The notes under the pieces are model-generated. The model was given only the letters and a program-made list of their open reading frames with translations. It was not told where the DNA came from and did not search any database. Shown one piece after another: positions 53,585 to 63,892 of a stretch of 64,000 bases of DNA (position 1 is the stretch's first letter; the number at the start of each line of letters is the position of its first letter). The position numbers and the translations under genes are program-made. This stretch comes from JAPYTK01 sp964401935 (GTDB lineage: Bacteria > Myxococcota_A > Polyangia > Polyangiales > Polyangiaceae): contig CAYOAL010000029.1 of assembly GCA_964401935.1 (NCBI GenBank), forward strand, positions 1 through 64,000, in the 5' to 3' direction.

Positions 53585-56173
53585 TCAGCGCACCTCGAGA
53601 ACACCCCCGCGCAAGCGGTCTTCGTGGTGCCGTCCGCGCGTCACCGGCATCCGCTCGCGATGGATGAAGTAGCCGAAGTAGACGGCGTAGGGCCCCGGGG
53701 GGAAGTGGCGCTCGAGCGCGAACCGATGCTCGTCCACGATGTGATCGCCCACACGCCAGAAGGTGGTGGGGTACAGGCCGCCGAGCAGATCGTGATCGCC
53801 GTTGTGGCGGCGACCGGCGGCCTCGACGTGGAGGAACGCGCGCCACGAGCGACCGAGGCGCGCCCGCACCGCGAGGTGCAAGCGCATGCGGTAGCTCCGC
53901 CCCACCTCCACCGCGTCCACGAGCGCGCCGTCGTCGTCGACAACCTCCCAGCCGAGCACGTCGAGCGCGTCGCCGAACCGGGCGTCGAGCGGGTGTTGGA
54001 GCGTCGCCGGTGGGCGCGAGCGCACGAACGGCTCCAGCGGGTTGTTGCTGGTCTCGCGCGGTCGACTCGTGGCGAGAAAGATCTTGCCCGAGCCGGTGTC
54101 GACCATGGGGAGGTTCTCACTCCGCTCGTCGCGGAACAATGCGTTGAGCTCGGCCAGACGCCCTTGCCGAAACACGAGCCATCGCGTCGTGCCCGCGTCA
54201 TCCACGAGAAAGCGCACCGCCTCGCGGGGGCTCGACAAGAGCGTCGTGCCGTCGCCCCCACCGTAGTAGCGGCCCATGCGCGCGTTCAGGCCGAGCAGGC
54301 CGAGCGGCTCGTGAGGACGGCGCAACGACGCGTACGCATCGAGCGCGCCTTTGGGTGACAGCTGCTCGGCCATCGCGCCGTAGTAGCCCACCGACAACAC
54401 CGCCCCCGCGCCGAGGGCGGCCAACAAGATCCCCCCCGACCGCGGCGTGCCGGTGCGCTCGAAGAGCCAGCCGGCGCTGCGACGCGCAACGTCCACCAAG
54501 AGCGGGAGGGTGCAGAGGCCGAGCGGCACGAACCACCACAGGTTGAGGCCAACGTAGGCCCACGTGCGCGACATGGTGGCCACGCTCGGCCACCCGAGGC
54601 GCCGGCCGATGAGGATGGTGGCCCCCATCCCGAGCAGCCCCGCCTCGAGGACGAGGAAGCCGAAGGCGAGGTTCCCTCCCCAGATCGCGCCGAGCTCGCG
54701 GGTGATCGTCTCGTAGCGAGCGAGGCGCGCCCGTACGCGCGCGGCCAGCGGCGCGGGGAGCCCCGGCTCGGGAGCCGCGAAGGTGGCCAACGCGAGCGCC
54801 GCGAACCACGCCGTCGCGACGAGGAGCGCCGGCTCGAGCGACTCGGCGATCCCGAGCGGCAGCTCGGCGTCGGGCACGGCGAAGGCGGAGAGCCCCTTGT
54901 GGGGCATGCCCCGGAGATCTGCCACGAGCACCGCGAGCAACAAGAGCGTGCCCACCCCCACCACCGGGAGCGGGGGTCGTCGATCGAGCTCCTCGATGGC
55001 CACGCCGAGCACCGCGGCGAGCGCGGTCACGCCAACGAAGGCGGTCACCCCCGCGAACGGCGCCAGCGCGACGTGGGCGGCGTAGGCCGTGGCCGCGCCC
55101 ACCACGAGCAGCGTACGCACCGCCCGGCGCCGCGGCGCCTCTCCTCGCGGCGCGTCCCCTCGCGGCGCTGCGCGGCCTGCGGGGGCGGGCACGAGCACGA
55201 GGCCGAGGGCGAAGGGCAGCAGCGCGCTCCAAGGGAACAGCCCATGGCCGAGCTCGCGAACGGCGAGATCGAAGGTGGCTTCGAGGGGGGGGCTCGGGAG
55301 CACCGCCACCCCGAGCACACGCTTCACCTCGGAGAGGTGGCGGCCGCCCTCCACGAGCGGTCGGCTCCCGAGCCACGCAGCGCCCGCCCCCCCCACGAGG
55401 GAGAGCCCCCCTATCGCCGACGGACGGAGCCGACGCCAGGCCCTCACGCCGCCGCCCACGAGGGCGAGCCACGACAGGCCCACCCCCAGAAGTGGGGCCG
55501 CCACCCCGAGGATGAGCCCGCGGCTGAGGAAGCCAGTCATCGCCCCCACCACGCCGAGCAGCGCGAAGACAGCGGCGGGACCGACGCGCTCCTCGAGGAG
55601 CGCGCCGCCGAGCCCGAAGAAGCACAGCGCGAAGGCGGCCAGCACCGCTGCTTCGCCGATCATGGTGCGCGCCTGGAGAAAAAAGGCGGGCATGGTGCAG
55701 AGCACCACCGCGGTGTAGAGCGCGGCCCGCGGCGAGACCGTGCGCGCCACGAAGCCAAACGCGGCGAGCACGCCCGCCAAACAGAAGAACGCGAGCGGCA
55801 AGCGGCCCGCGAAAGGATGCAGGCCCCACACGCGAAAGCCGGCCGCCATCGCCGTGAAGCCGAGCTCCCCACCTCGGAGATCGGAGAGCGTCGGCAGGGA
55901 GTTCTCGTCGCCAGCCACCACGAGGTTCTCGGCCCCGAACACGTGGATCGCGATCCGCCGGGCGAGCTCGGCCCGGTCGAGCTCGTGCGGATCCCAGAGG
56001 CCGCTCCCGTCGATGCCGGCGATGAGGAACAACGCGGCCACGATCACCGCCAGCGAGAGGCACCGCCAGAGGTCGGAGGGCACGAGGCGGAGTCGAGCAC
56101 GCCCTCGTGGTGAGGGCCTGGCGTGCGCCGGCGCCGGGCCGTCCCCATGCCCCCGAGGGGGGTCGTCGCTCAC
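53585..56173 (-). CDS. GT-C-like (ArnT/PMT-type) polytopic membrane glycosyltransferase
   Basis: An 862-residue membrane protein. The conserved first-loop acidic pair of GT-C enzymes appears as GSGLWDPHELDRAELARRIA (about 55-75). There are about ten hydrophobic segments to residue 590. The C-terminal periplasmic domain (about 620-860) ends WRVGDHIVDEHRFAL and GPYAVYFGYFIHRERMPVT. It probably transfers a polyprenyl-linked sugar to a surface acceptor. GTG 56173 is chosen because AGGGAG lies 5-7 bases upstream; a TTG at 56206 is less likely. Confidence 0.78.
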   Translation of the reverse strand: MSDDPPRGHGDGPAPAHARPSPRGRARLRLVPSDLWRCLSLAVIVAALFLIAGIDGSGLWDPHELDRAELARRIAIHVFGAENLVVAGDENSLPTLSDLRGGELGFTAMAAGFRVWGLHPFAGRLPLAFFCLAGVLAAFGFVARTVSPRAALYTAVVLCTMPAFFLQARTMIGEAAVLAAFALCFFGLGGALLEERVGPAAVFALLGVVGAMTGFLSRGLILGVAAPLLGVGLSWLALVGGGVRAWRRLRPSAIGGLSLVGGAGAAWLGSRPLVEGGRHLSEVKRVLGVAVLPSPPLEATFDLAVRELGHGLFPWSALLPFALGLVLVPAPAGRAAPRGDAPRGEAPRRRAVRTLLVVGAATAYAAHVALAPFAGVTAFVGVTALAAVLGVAIEELDRRPPLPVVGVGTLLLLAVLVADLRGMPHKGLSAFAVPDAELPLGIAESLEPALLVATAWFAALALATFAAPEPGLPAPLAARVRARLARYETITRELGAIWGGNLAFGFLVLEAGLLGMGATILIGRRLGWPSVATMSRTWAYVGLNLWWFVPLGLCTLPLLVDVARRSAGWLFERTGTPRSGGILLAALGAGAVLSVGYYGAMAEQLSPKGALDAYASLRRPHEPLGLLGLNARMGRYYGGGDGTTLLSSPREAVRFLVDDAGTTRWLVFRQGRLAELNALFRDERSENLPMVDTGSGKIFLATSRPRETSNNPLEPFVRSRPPATLQHPLDARFGDALDVLGWEVVDDDGALVDAVEVGRSYRMRLHLAVRARLGRSWRAFLHVEAAGRRHNGDHDLLGGLYPTTFWRVGDHIVDEHRFALERHFPPGPYAVYFGYFIHRERMPVTRGRHHEDRLRGGVLEVR

Positions 56174-56250
56174 GCGAGCTCCCTCGCCGACACACCCGGC
56201 CGCCAACCCATGCGACGTGTTTAGCCCACCGGACGTCGTGGTAGAAATGG

Positions 56251-57369
56251 ATGATGGGAACCACCACCGCGCCTCGGATCCTCGTCGTCGGCTGTGGAGG
56301 GATCGGGGGCACGGTCGGCGCGGGCCTGTTGCACCAGGGCGCCGACGTGACGCTGCTCACCCGCAACGAAGAGATCGCCGAGGCCATCAACCGGCACGGC
56401 CTGCGCACCCGCGGCGATCTCGAGCTTGGCACGGTGAAGGGACGCGCCGTCACCGCGCTCTCCAACGGCGCCCCTCCGTTCAGCTTCGTGCTGCTCTGCA
56501 CCCAACCCCCGCAGGTTGAAGAGGCCGCCCGCTCGGTGGTGGAGCACCTCGCCCCCGATGGCTTCATGGTGGTGTTCCAGAACGGCCTGTGCGAGCCGCG
56601 CGTGGCGGCCATCGCGGGAGACCAACGCGTGATGGGTGGCGTCATCGCCTGGGGCGCATCGATGGTGGAGCCGGGCGTGTACGACCGCACCTCGAGCGGC
56701 GGCTTCGCCCTCGGACGCATGGACGGCACCACCGACGAGCGAGTGGGCGAGCTCGCGCGACTGCTCGAGGCCATCGGCCCGGTCGAGGTCACCGACAACC
56801 TCATGGGCTCGCGCTGGTCGAAGCTCGCGATCAACTGCGCCATCTCGTCGCTCGGAACCCTCGGGGGCGACCGCCTCGGCGCGCTCCTGCGCAAGCGCTA
56901 CGTGCGGCGGCTCGCCCTCGAAATCATGACCGAGACGGTAGACGTCTCCCGCACCGAGGGCGTCCGGCTCCGCAAAGTGGCGGGCACGCTCGATCTGGAC
57001 TGGATCGCGCTCACCGAGAGCGACCGGCGCGCAAGCCTCGGCTCGGCCAGCCTCGTGGCGAAGCACACCCTCCTCCTCGCGGTGGGCACGCGCTACCGCC
57101 GTCTCCGCTCTTCGATGCTCAACGCCATCGAGCGCGGGCGCCCGCCGGCGATCGACTTCCTCAACGGCGAGGTGGTGACCCGGGGGGCGGCGCGCGGCGT
57201 CCCCACCCCTATCAACGCGGCCGTACGCGACGAGGTGTGGGCCATCGCCCGCGGCGAGGTGAAGCCGAGTCACGCCACCCTCGCCGCGCTGTTTCGCCGC
57301 ACCCGCGAGCTCCTGGAGCTCCCCCCCGAATCCCAGCTCGAGACCACCCCCCCGCCGCCCTCGGCCTGA
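56251..57369 (+). CDS. Ketopantoate reductase family (PanE/ApbA) protein
   Basis: A 372-residue NADPH-dependent reductase, longer than typical PanE (about 300). Rossmann motif: ILVVGCGGIGGTVGAGLLHQ. The conserved catalytic block reads NLMGSRWSKLAINCAISSL (lysine in WSKL), and the C-domain ends with the PINAAV region typical of the fold. It may make pantoate for coenzyme A or act on another 2-oxo acid; a panB/panC neighbour is lacking. It is divergent from the GT-C gene. Confidence 0.85.
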   Translation: MMGTTTAPRILVVGCGGIGGTVGAGLLHQGADVTLLTRNEEIAEAINRHGLRTRGDLELGTVKGRAVTALSNGAPPFSFVLLCTQPPQVEEAARSVVEHLAPDGFMVVFQNGLCEPRVAAIAGDQRVMGGVIAWGASMVEPGVYDRTSSGGFALGRMDGTTDERVGELARLLEAIGPVEVTDNLMGSRWSKLAINCAISSLGTLGGDRLGALLRKRYVRRLALEIMTETVDVSRTEGVRLRKVAGTLDLDWIALTESDRRASLGSASLVAKHTLLLAVGTRYRRLRSSMLNAIERGRPPAIDFLNGEVVTRGAARGVPTPINAAVRDEVWAIARGEVKPSHATLAALFRRTRELLELPPESQLETTPPPPSA

Positions 57370-57384
57370 AACTCTGGCGCCGCG

Positions 57385-58665
<1,281 letters not shown>

Positions 58666-58756
58666 GGGATGCTCTCCTGTGGCGCCACCGCATCGGCGAC
58701 GCCGTTTCCGTTCGATACTGTTCCGCCGCGGGCGTTTTAACTAAGCTCGGGTCCGC

Positions 58757-59386
58757 GTGGAACAGTCCATCGGCGTATTTGGACAAGACGTCCTCTTGTG
58801 GGCCTGCATGCTGCAGCAGGCCCCGGTGCGACCCCAGCCCCAGATCGTCCACCAGCACGCGAACTACATGCTCGACGAGCTGAAGCGCTCGCGCGAGGCC
58901 CAGCAGCTCCCGGTGCAGTCGGCCGAGGACGGCATGTTCGCCATCGCAGCCCTCATCGACGAGATCGCCATGGGCCTGCCCGATCTTCGCCCCATGTGGA
59001 GCCAGTATTCGCTCCAGGCCACGCGTTTCTCCACCAACAACGCCGGCGTCGAGGTGTTCGAACGCCTCCAGCGTGTGCGCCAGGGCCCGGCCAGCGTCAT
59101 CGCCACCTTCGCGACCGTGCTCGGTGTCGGTTTCATGGGCTGCTACGCGCTCCCTGGCGCCGATCAGTACGCCCTCGCCCAGCTGCGTCGGGACCTGTCG
59201 GTGCAGCTCGGTGTCGATCCAGATCGCGACTGGTCGGGCGGCTCGCTGCGGCCCACCCGCAAGGAAGACGCCGAAGACCTCGACCGCTTCGCGGTTCCGT
59301 GGTGGAAGTCGCTCTGGTTCGGCCGTACCATCGCCGTCCTCTTGTTCCTCTCGGCCACCGCTACCGCCGTGTGGATGTTCATCTGA
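58757..59386 (+). CDS. tssL: DotU/TssL family type VI secretion-like membrane protein
   Basis: A 209-residue protein of DotU/TssL architecture: a cytosolic helical domain (residues 10-170) with YMLDELKRSREAQQLP, DGMFAIAALIDEIAMG and VEVFERLQRVRQG, then a single C-terminal membrane anchor (about 186-208, FGRTIAVLLFLSATATAVWMF). In type VI secretion TssL joins TssM in the membrane complex. GTG 58757 is the start; a -10-like GATACT is upstream at about 58715. The next gene starts 4 bases later. No other secretion genes are in the window. Confidence 0.88.
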   Translation: MEQSIGVFGQDVLLWACMLQQAPVRPQPQIVHQHANYMLDELKRSREAQQLPVQSAEDGMFAIAALIDEIAMGLPDLRPMWSQYSLQATRFSTNNAGVEVFERLQRVRQGPASVIATFATVLGVGFMGCYALPGADQYALAQLRRDLSVQLGVDPDRDWSGGSLRPTRKEDAEDLDRFAVPWWKSLWFGRTIAVLLFLSATATAVWMFI

Positions 59387-59390
59387 AGGT

Positions 59391-60488
59391 ATGAGCCAGT
59401 TCGCTACCGAGCTCGCGACCGTGGTCACTGCGCAGGCGCGCGCAGCCCGTGGGGCGCCCGACGTGGCCTACGCGCTCCCCTGGTACCTCGTGCTCGGCCG
59501 ACCCGGCACCGGCCGCACCACGGCCATCCGCGCGCTCAACTTGAGCTGGCCCTGGGGGGACGGACCGGTGGTGATGCAGACGATGTCGCTCTGCACCTAC
59601 TGGATGCCCGAGAAGGCGGTGTTCATCGAACCGGAGAGCCAGGTGCTCGGTCCGTCGCGACAACACGGGCGCCTCGACGAGCTCTGCGGCGCGCTCAAGC
59701 TCGTGCGCCCGCGCGAGCCCATCGACGGCATCCTCTTGTTGGTGAGCGTCCCCCTGCTGGCCGACTCGAGCGACGACGCCGTCGACGACTACGCCAAGGA
59801 GCTGCGCAAAGACCTCATCGACGTGGGACGCGCGCTCGGCGCCGACGTGCCCACCTACATCCTCGTCACCGGTTACGACGACCTCTGGGGCTTCGGCGAC
59901 GCCTTCCGCTGGGGTCCCGCCCGCGTCGACGAGGAGCCGTGGGGCTTCAACCTCCCGGTCAACATCACCGCCGCGGACACGCCGGCCCGCGTGCAGACCG
60001 AGCTCGACGGGCTCATGGCCCGCATCGAGTCGATGTGTTTCGACAAGCTGTCGGCCGAGAACAAGCCGGAAGAGCGGGTGCGGGCCTTCCAGCACCTCGC
60101 CGAGGCGCGAGCAGTGCTGACCAAGCTCGGCGAGCTCTTGAAGACCGTCACCCTCGACAACGCCTACGAGCGCGCCCCCTGGATGCGTGCGCTGGCCATC
60201 GGGAGCGGCGTCCCCTCCACCGGCCAGCGACTGCGCCACGACGCTCAGCGCCTGACGACGATGGGCTTTCAGCTCCCCCAACAGAGCGGCACCCCAACTC
60301 CGGGCGGCATGCCGCTGCATCACCTGGTGGATCGCATCCTGATGCCCGAGCGCGACATCGTGCCCACCATCAAGCGCTGGCGCGACGACAAGCTGCTGGT
60401 GCTCCTGTTCATGCTCGGCGGCGTGCTCTGGCTGGGCATCGTCATCCTCGTGATCGCGCGCTCGCTCGGCTACGCGCCCCCACGCTGA
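59391..60488 (+). CDS. Miniature TssM/IcmF-like protein
   Basis: A 365-residue protein, about one third of a normal TssM. It keeps the GTPase/ATPase-like part (LPWYLVLGRPGTGRTT at 30-44, with Arg42 in the usual Walker lysine place) and IcmF-like segments PIDGILLLVSVPLL and VPTYILVTGYDDLWGF. It lacks the large periplasmic domain. A single membrane segment lies at the C-terminus (about 333-355, LVLLFMLGGVLWLGIVILV). The gap to the TssL-like gene is 4 bases, so the two are an operon and probably a complex. Confidence 0.8.
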   Translation: MSQFATELATVVTAQARAARGAPDVAYALPWYLVLGRPGTGRTTAIRALNLSWPWGDGPVVMQTMSLCTYWMPEKAVFIEPESQVLGPSRQHGRLDELCGALKLVRPREPIDGILLLVSVPLLADSSDDAVDDYAKELRKDLIDVGRALGADVPTYILVTGYDDLWGFGDAFRWGPARVDEEPWGFNLPVNITAADTPARVQTELDGLMARIESMCFDKLSAENKPEERVRAFQHLAEARAVLTKLGELLKTVTLDNAYERAPWMRALAIGSGVPSTGQRLRHDAQRLTTMGFQLPQQSGTPTPGGMPLHHLVDRILMPERDIVPTIKRWRDDKLLVLLFMLGGVLWLGIVILVIARSLGYAPPR

Positions 60489-60522
60489 CGGCCCGAACGT
60501 CACGAACGGACGTCGCAGACCG

Positions 60523-60570
60523 GACCAGAAAAGAACCCGGGCCTTGCGGCAGCACCCAACAGGAAACTCG
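60523..60570. repeat. Internally deleted copy of the dispersed repeat
   Basis: It reads GACCAGAAAAGAACCCGGGC and then directly GCGGCAGCACCC AACAGGAAACTCG: the two ends of the repeat with the middle missing. It stands tandem with the full copy that follows. Confidence 0.75.
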
Positions 60571-60576
60571 AGACCC

Positions 60577-60702
60577 GACCGGAAACGACCGAGCTCTCGC
60601 GAAGCGCGCTTGGGCGTTGGGGCCCCAACCGCAACGCGGTAGGAGGGGGGACACGCGCGCAGCGTGAGGGGGAGGGTGCGGAGCCCCCTCCAGCAAACTC
60701 AG
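60577..60702. repeat. Dispersed ~125-bp repeat, copy 3
   Basis: It begins GACCGGAAACGACCGAGCTC and ends CCTCCAGCAAACTCAG, with TTGGGGCCCC inside and an imperfect GGAGGGTGC hairpin at 60671-60691. Its end overlaps the stop codon of the methyltransferase. Like copies 1 and 2 it separates convergent genes. Confidence 0.9.
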
Positions 60703-61523
60703 TTCGGCTTGCGCGCCGACACCGTGCCGATGTTCACCGTGAGCTCGAAGGGGATCTCCGACCAGTACTTCGCGATCGCGTGGCAGGCGTAGTCCCAGGC
60801 CGCATCCACGCCTGCCTCCACCGGAATGGAGGCGCGCACGTCGGGCCCTACCACCAGCCGGGCGATGGGATCGTCGAGGAAGTCGCGGCCGTTCTCGAAG
60901 GTGATGGCCACGAGCTCGATGCCCACGTCGACCTCGAGGAACCCCGCCTGCTCGATCTGCGTCACCAAGCTCTCGGGGTTGGGCCGGTGGGTGAAGGCAG
61001 CGTCCACCGCCTCGCCGAAGTGGGGCTGGTCGTGACGGAGCGCGTACTCACGGAGCATGTCGTAGATCTCGGGGAACGACCCTCGCAGCGGGAGCGAGGT
61101 GACCATCTGTCCGCCCCCGAGGAGCAGGCGGTGGTGCTCCGCGAACATCGCCGCGAAGTCGCCGCGAAGCCCCAGCGGGTGCAGCGAGAAGGCGTGCGTG
61201 AACACCTCCGGCGAGAGGGGCGTGGGGAGGACGTCGGCGTGCACGTAGCTCGCCGCGACGCCGCTGATGAGGCTCGCCTTGGTGCGCGCGAGCTCGAGCG
61301 CCGCCGCCGAGCCGTCCACGCCGGTGACGGTGCAGCCCGGCAGCTGCCGACCGATCGCGGCGGCGGGGTAGCCGGTGCGACAGCCAAGGTGGACCACGAC
61401 CGCCGGGTGAAACGGCAACAGGAGAGGCACCGCGAGGTCACCGAACACCTGGATGTAGCGCGACACGACGAGCGACTCGTAGATGGCTGCCTCTGCCGCC
61501 GTCATGCCGCCCCCCAAGGTCAT
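60699..61523 (-). CDS. Class I SAM-dependent methyltransferase
   Basis: A 274-residue cytosolic protein. SAM-binding motif: VVVHLGCRTGYPAAAIG then VTGVDGSAAALELAR. Motif III-like block FTHAFSLHPLG is followed by HRLLLGGGQMVTSLPL. The C-terminal domain (about 190-274) has a hydrophobic core without recognised motifs. ATG 61523 overlaps the HEAT-repeat gene stop (ATGA). The target is unknown. Confidence 0.85.
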   Translation of the reverse strand: MTLGGGMTAAEAAIYESLVVSRYIQVFGDLAVPLLLPFHPAVVVHLGCRTGYPAAAIGRQLPGCTVTGVDGSAAALELARTKASLISGVAASYVHADVLPTPLSPEVFTHAFSLHPLGLRGDFAAMFAEHHRLLLGGGQMVTSLPLRGSFPEIYDMLREYALRHDQPHFGEAVDAAFTHRPNPESLVTQIEQAGFLEVDVGIELVAITFENGRDFLDDPIARLVVGPDVRASIPVEAGVDAAWDYACHAIAKYWSEIPFELTVNIGTVSARKPN

Positions 61524-62173
61524 GGGTCCTCGCCCTTCAAGAGCGAAATTGCCTCCCCTGCGAGATCGCCGATGGCCACCTCCGCCTCCGCGTCGTCCTC
61601 CTCCCCGAGCACGCTCGTGCGCTCGTCGTCGAGCAACGCCTCGAGGGGCTTCACCGCGGCCGGATCGCCCACCTCGACGAGCGCCTCGATGGCCGCCGCC
61701 ACCGCGTCCGGATCGTCGTGCTCGAGGAACTTGGACAGGAGCGCCACCACGCCCCCCTCGGGCACCTCCACCAGCACGTAGGGCAGCTCCACGAGCGCGT
61801 TCGACCCCTTGCCGAGGGTCGAGAGAGCACGCTCCACCGCCTGTGCCACCTCCTTGAAGCGATCGAAGGCGAGGCCCTGCAGCTGCTCGCCGGCCTCGTT
61901 GCGCGCCTCCGGGTGCTCGCTGTCGAGCACCCGGATCAGCAGATCGGCGACGTCGGGCCCGTCGAGCTCGCCGAGGAGCCGGGCGAGGCACGAGAGCCGC
62001 ACCACCGCCTCCTCGGACGCCCCCTTCGCCGCCTCTTCGACGCCGTCGCGGATCGTCGCCACGAGCTCGTCACGTCCTTTTGGGGTCTCGGCCAGCGCGG
62101 CCAGCTCGTCGTGCAGACGGCGCGCCTCACGCTCGGCCTCGAACAAAGCACTCAGTTGATTGGTGACCGACAC
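61520..62173 (-). CDS. HEAT-repeat helical protein
   Basis: A 217-residue alpha-helical protein with several HEAT-like helical pairs, e.g. AVVRLSCLARLLGELDGPDV then ADLLIRVLDSEHPEARNEAG, VVALLSKFLEHDDPDAVAAA and IEALVEVGDPAAVKPLEALL. Such proteins are usually scaffolds. GTG 62173 is chosen over an upstream TTG. It is translationally coupled to the methyltransferase and may hold its substrate (inference). The 84 bp to the next gene contain little else. Confidence 0.8.
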   Translation of the reverse strand: MSVTNQLSALFEAEREARRLHDELAALAETPKGRDELVATIRDGVEEAAKGASEEAVVRLSCLARLLGELDGPDVADLLIRVLDSEHPEARNEAGEQLQGLAFDRFKEVAQAVERALSTLGKGSNALVELPYVLVEVPEGGVVALLSKFLEHDDPDAVAAAIEALVEVGDPAAVKPLEALLDDERTSVLGEEDDAEAEVAIGDLAGEAISLLKGEDP

Positions 62174-62257
62174 CCCCGCACGGGTATCAACGGCGCCGGA
62201 ACGACGCAACAAATCCTCGTCGTTCGCCCCCCGCGCCGGGCTCGAGGCCGCCCCCGC

Positions 62258-63091
62258 TCACTTCGGCGCGGGGGCGGGCACGAGGGGGAGCACGTTGCGC
62301 GCGTCCACCGACACGCTGTGGCGCACGAGCTCCGCGAGGTGCTCGGCCGGCCCCGCCAGCGCCGCCTGCTCCTGGCGCACCTCGAAATACACGAAGGGCT
62401 CCGCCTCTTCCCCGTCGCCGACGAAACCCACCACCGCCATCGGGCCGAGCCGCGCGCCGCTCGTGATGCTCGGCCCAGGACGAGCCAAGTTGCCGTAAAA
62501 CACCAGGAGCTCGCGCACACCCGCGGCCGAGGCGTGCTCCACCCGGTGTTTCACCACCACCGTGATGCCGTAGAGCTCGCCCACCAGCACCACCTCCGGT
62601 CGGCTCGTCTGGCCCTCGAGATCGATCAGGGTCACCGGCGCGTCGGGCTCGGTCACGAGCTTGATGCCGAGCCGCGGGGGTTCACCCGGTGCCGGCGGCT
62701 CGGTGTCGGTGCCCACCGCGATCACCGGGCTCACGGGCAGCTGATACGCCGCATACGGCTCCGGCCGCGCGGGGAGCCGCGGGATGCTCTCGGTCGGCGC
62801 CGTCATCTTCAAGTAGGCCGGGCTCGGGGGCACCTCCGCGAGCCGTCGCAGCCGGGCGTCGAGGCGCTCGGCGGCCCCCGGGAGCGGCAGACACGTCAAG
62901 CCGTCGCCGCTGCGCTCCGGGAGCGTCCGCGGCGGGCAGCGCCATGGCTCGAGGGCGAGGCTCTCCGACGACGGGGTCGCGAGGGGCCCCGCGACGGCCG
63001 CCGGCGCCACCTCGTAAAGGCGCGGTGGCGCCCCGAGGAGCGCGAGGACCGCTACCCCGAGGGCGCCTTGGGTGAGTGGATGCAGGGTCAT
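62258..63091 (-). CDS. Exported protein with degenerate M23 (LytM-like) domain
   Basis: A 277-residue protein with an N-terminal hydrophobic signal (TQGALGVAVLALLGA). The C-terminal part has the LytM rhythm: GITVVVKHRVEHAS, LLVFYGNLARPGPSITSGAR, PMAVVGFVGDGEEAEPFVYFEVR. The catalytic HLHFE-like motif is replaced by VYFEV, and the first zinc His is not seen, so enzymatic activity is doubtful. It lies 9 bases after the response regulator gene, in one operon. Confidence 0.55.
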   Translation of the reverse strand: MTLHPLTQGALGVAVLALLGAPPRLYEVAPAAVAGPLATPSSESLALEPWRCPPRTLPERSGDGLTCLPLPGAAERLDARLRRLAEVPPSPAYLKMTAPTESIPRLPARPEPYAAYQLPVSPVIAVGTDTEPPAPGEPPRLGIKLVTEPDAPVTLIDLEGQTSRPEVVLVGELYGITVVVKHRVEHASAAGVRELLVFYGNLARPGPSITSGARLGPMAVVGFVGDGEEAEPFVYFEVRQEQAALAGPAEHLAELVRHSVSVDARNVLPLVPAPAPK

Positions 63092-63100
63092 GGGTCGCCG

Positions 63101-63784
63101 TCACGGCACGAGCTTGTACCCATAACCGTACACGGTGAGGATGTGTTTCGGCTTGTCCGGCTTGCGCTCGAGCTTCTTGCGCAGCTTCACCACGAAATTG
63201 TCGACGGTGCGGTTCGACGGGCCCGCGGTGAGCCCCCACACCTTCTGCAAGATCTCCTCCCGCGACACGGGCTGTCCGGCGCGCTCGTGCAGCAACCGCA
63301 AGAGCCCCACCTCGTAGAACGAGAGCTGCTCTGGCCCCTTGCCTCGGTCCACCGTCTGGGCCGTCAGATCGATGGTCGCCGGGCCGATCATGAACGCCTC
63401 GACGAGCTCGGCGGGTCGCTCGGCGCGCCGGAGGATGGCTCGCATCCGCGCGACCAGCTCTCCAATGCTGAAGGGCTTGGTGATGTAGTCGTCGGCGCCC
63501 GCGTCGAGACCGCGGATCTTGTCGGCCTCGCCGCTGCGCGCGGTGAGCATGAGGATCGGCACGAACCGGTCGAGCTGCCGGAGCTGCTCACACACCACGA
63601 AGCCGTTCGTGTCGGGCAGCATGAGATCGAGGATCACCGCGTTGGGCTTGGTGTCTCGTGCGAGCGCGACCCCCTTCTTGCCGTTGTCCGCCGACACCAC
63701 CTCGAAGCCCTCGAACACGAGCGAATCGGTGAGGCCCAGCACGATGTGGGGCTCGTCCTCGATGATGAGGATTTTCTTTTTCAT
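63101..63784 (-). CDS. OmpR/PhoB-family response regulator
   Basis: A 227-residue regulator. The receiver has E9/D10, phospho-acceptor D53 (VILDLML), T81 and K103 (ITKPF). The winged-helix DNA-binding domain is at about 130-225 (QLSFYEVGLLRLLHERAG, VDNFVVKLRKKL, ILTVYGYGYKLVP). No kinase is adjacent downstream; a partner may lie upstream beyond the window edge. Its short spacing to the degenerate M23 gene suggests envelope-related control. Confidence 0.95.
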   Translation of the reverse strand: MKKKILIIEDEPHIVLGLTDSLVFEGFEVVSADNGKKGVALARDTKPNAVILDLMLPDTNGFVVCEQLRQLDRFVPILMLTARSGEADKIRGLDAGADDYITKPFSIGELVARMRAILRRAERPAELVEAFMIGPATIDLTAQTVDRGKGPEQLSFYEVGLLRLLHERAGQPVSREEILQKVWGLTAGPSNRTVDNFVVKLRKKLERKPDKPKHILTVYGYGYKLVP

Positions 63785-63815
63785 CCCTCCCTAGCCGTTT
63801 AGCCACAAAATGGCG

Positions 63816-63845
63816 GCGGGCCCAGAGCCAAAGGCCCGGGCCCGC
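63816..63845. terminator. Hairpin between the edge gene and the response regulator
   Basis: GCGGGCCC (63816-63823) and GGGCCCGC (63838-63845) form an 8-bp GC stem. On the minus strand CGCCATTTTG follows, so it may end the preceding minus-strand transcript. Confidence 0.6.
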
Positions 63846-63892
63846 GTCCGTGCCCCGCGCGAGCTCCCCAGGGAGAGCTCACGCCGAGCGCG

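Noticed and set aside
58757..60488. Complete type VI secretion locus
   Set aside because: Only TssL and a truncated TssM-like gene occur; neighbours are eno and a methyltransferase.
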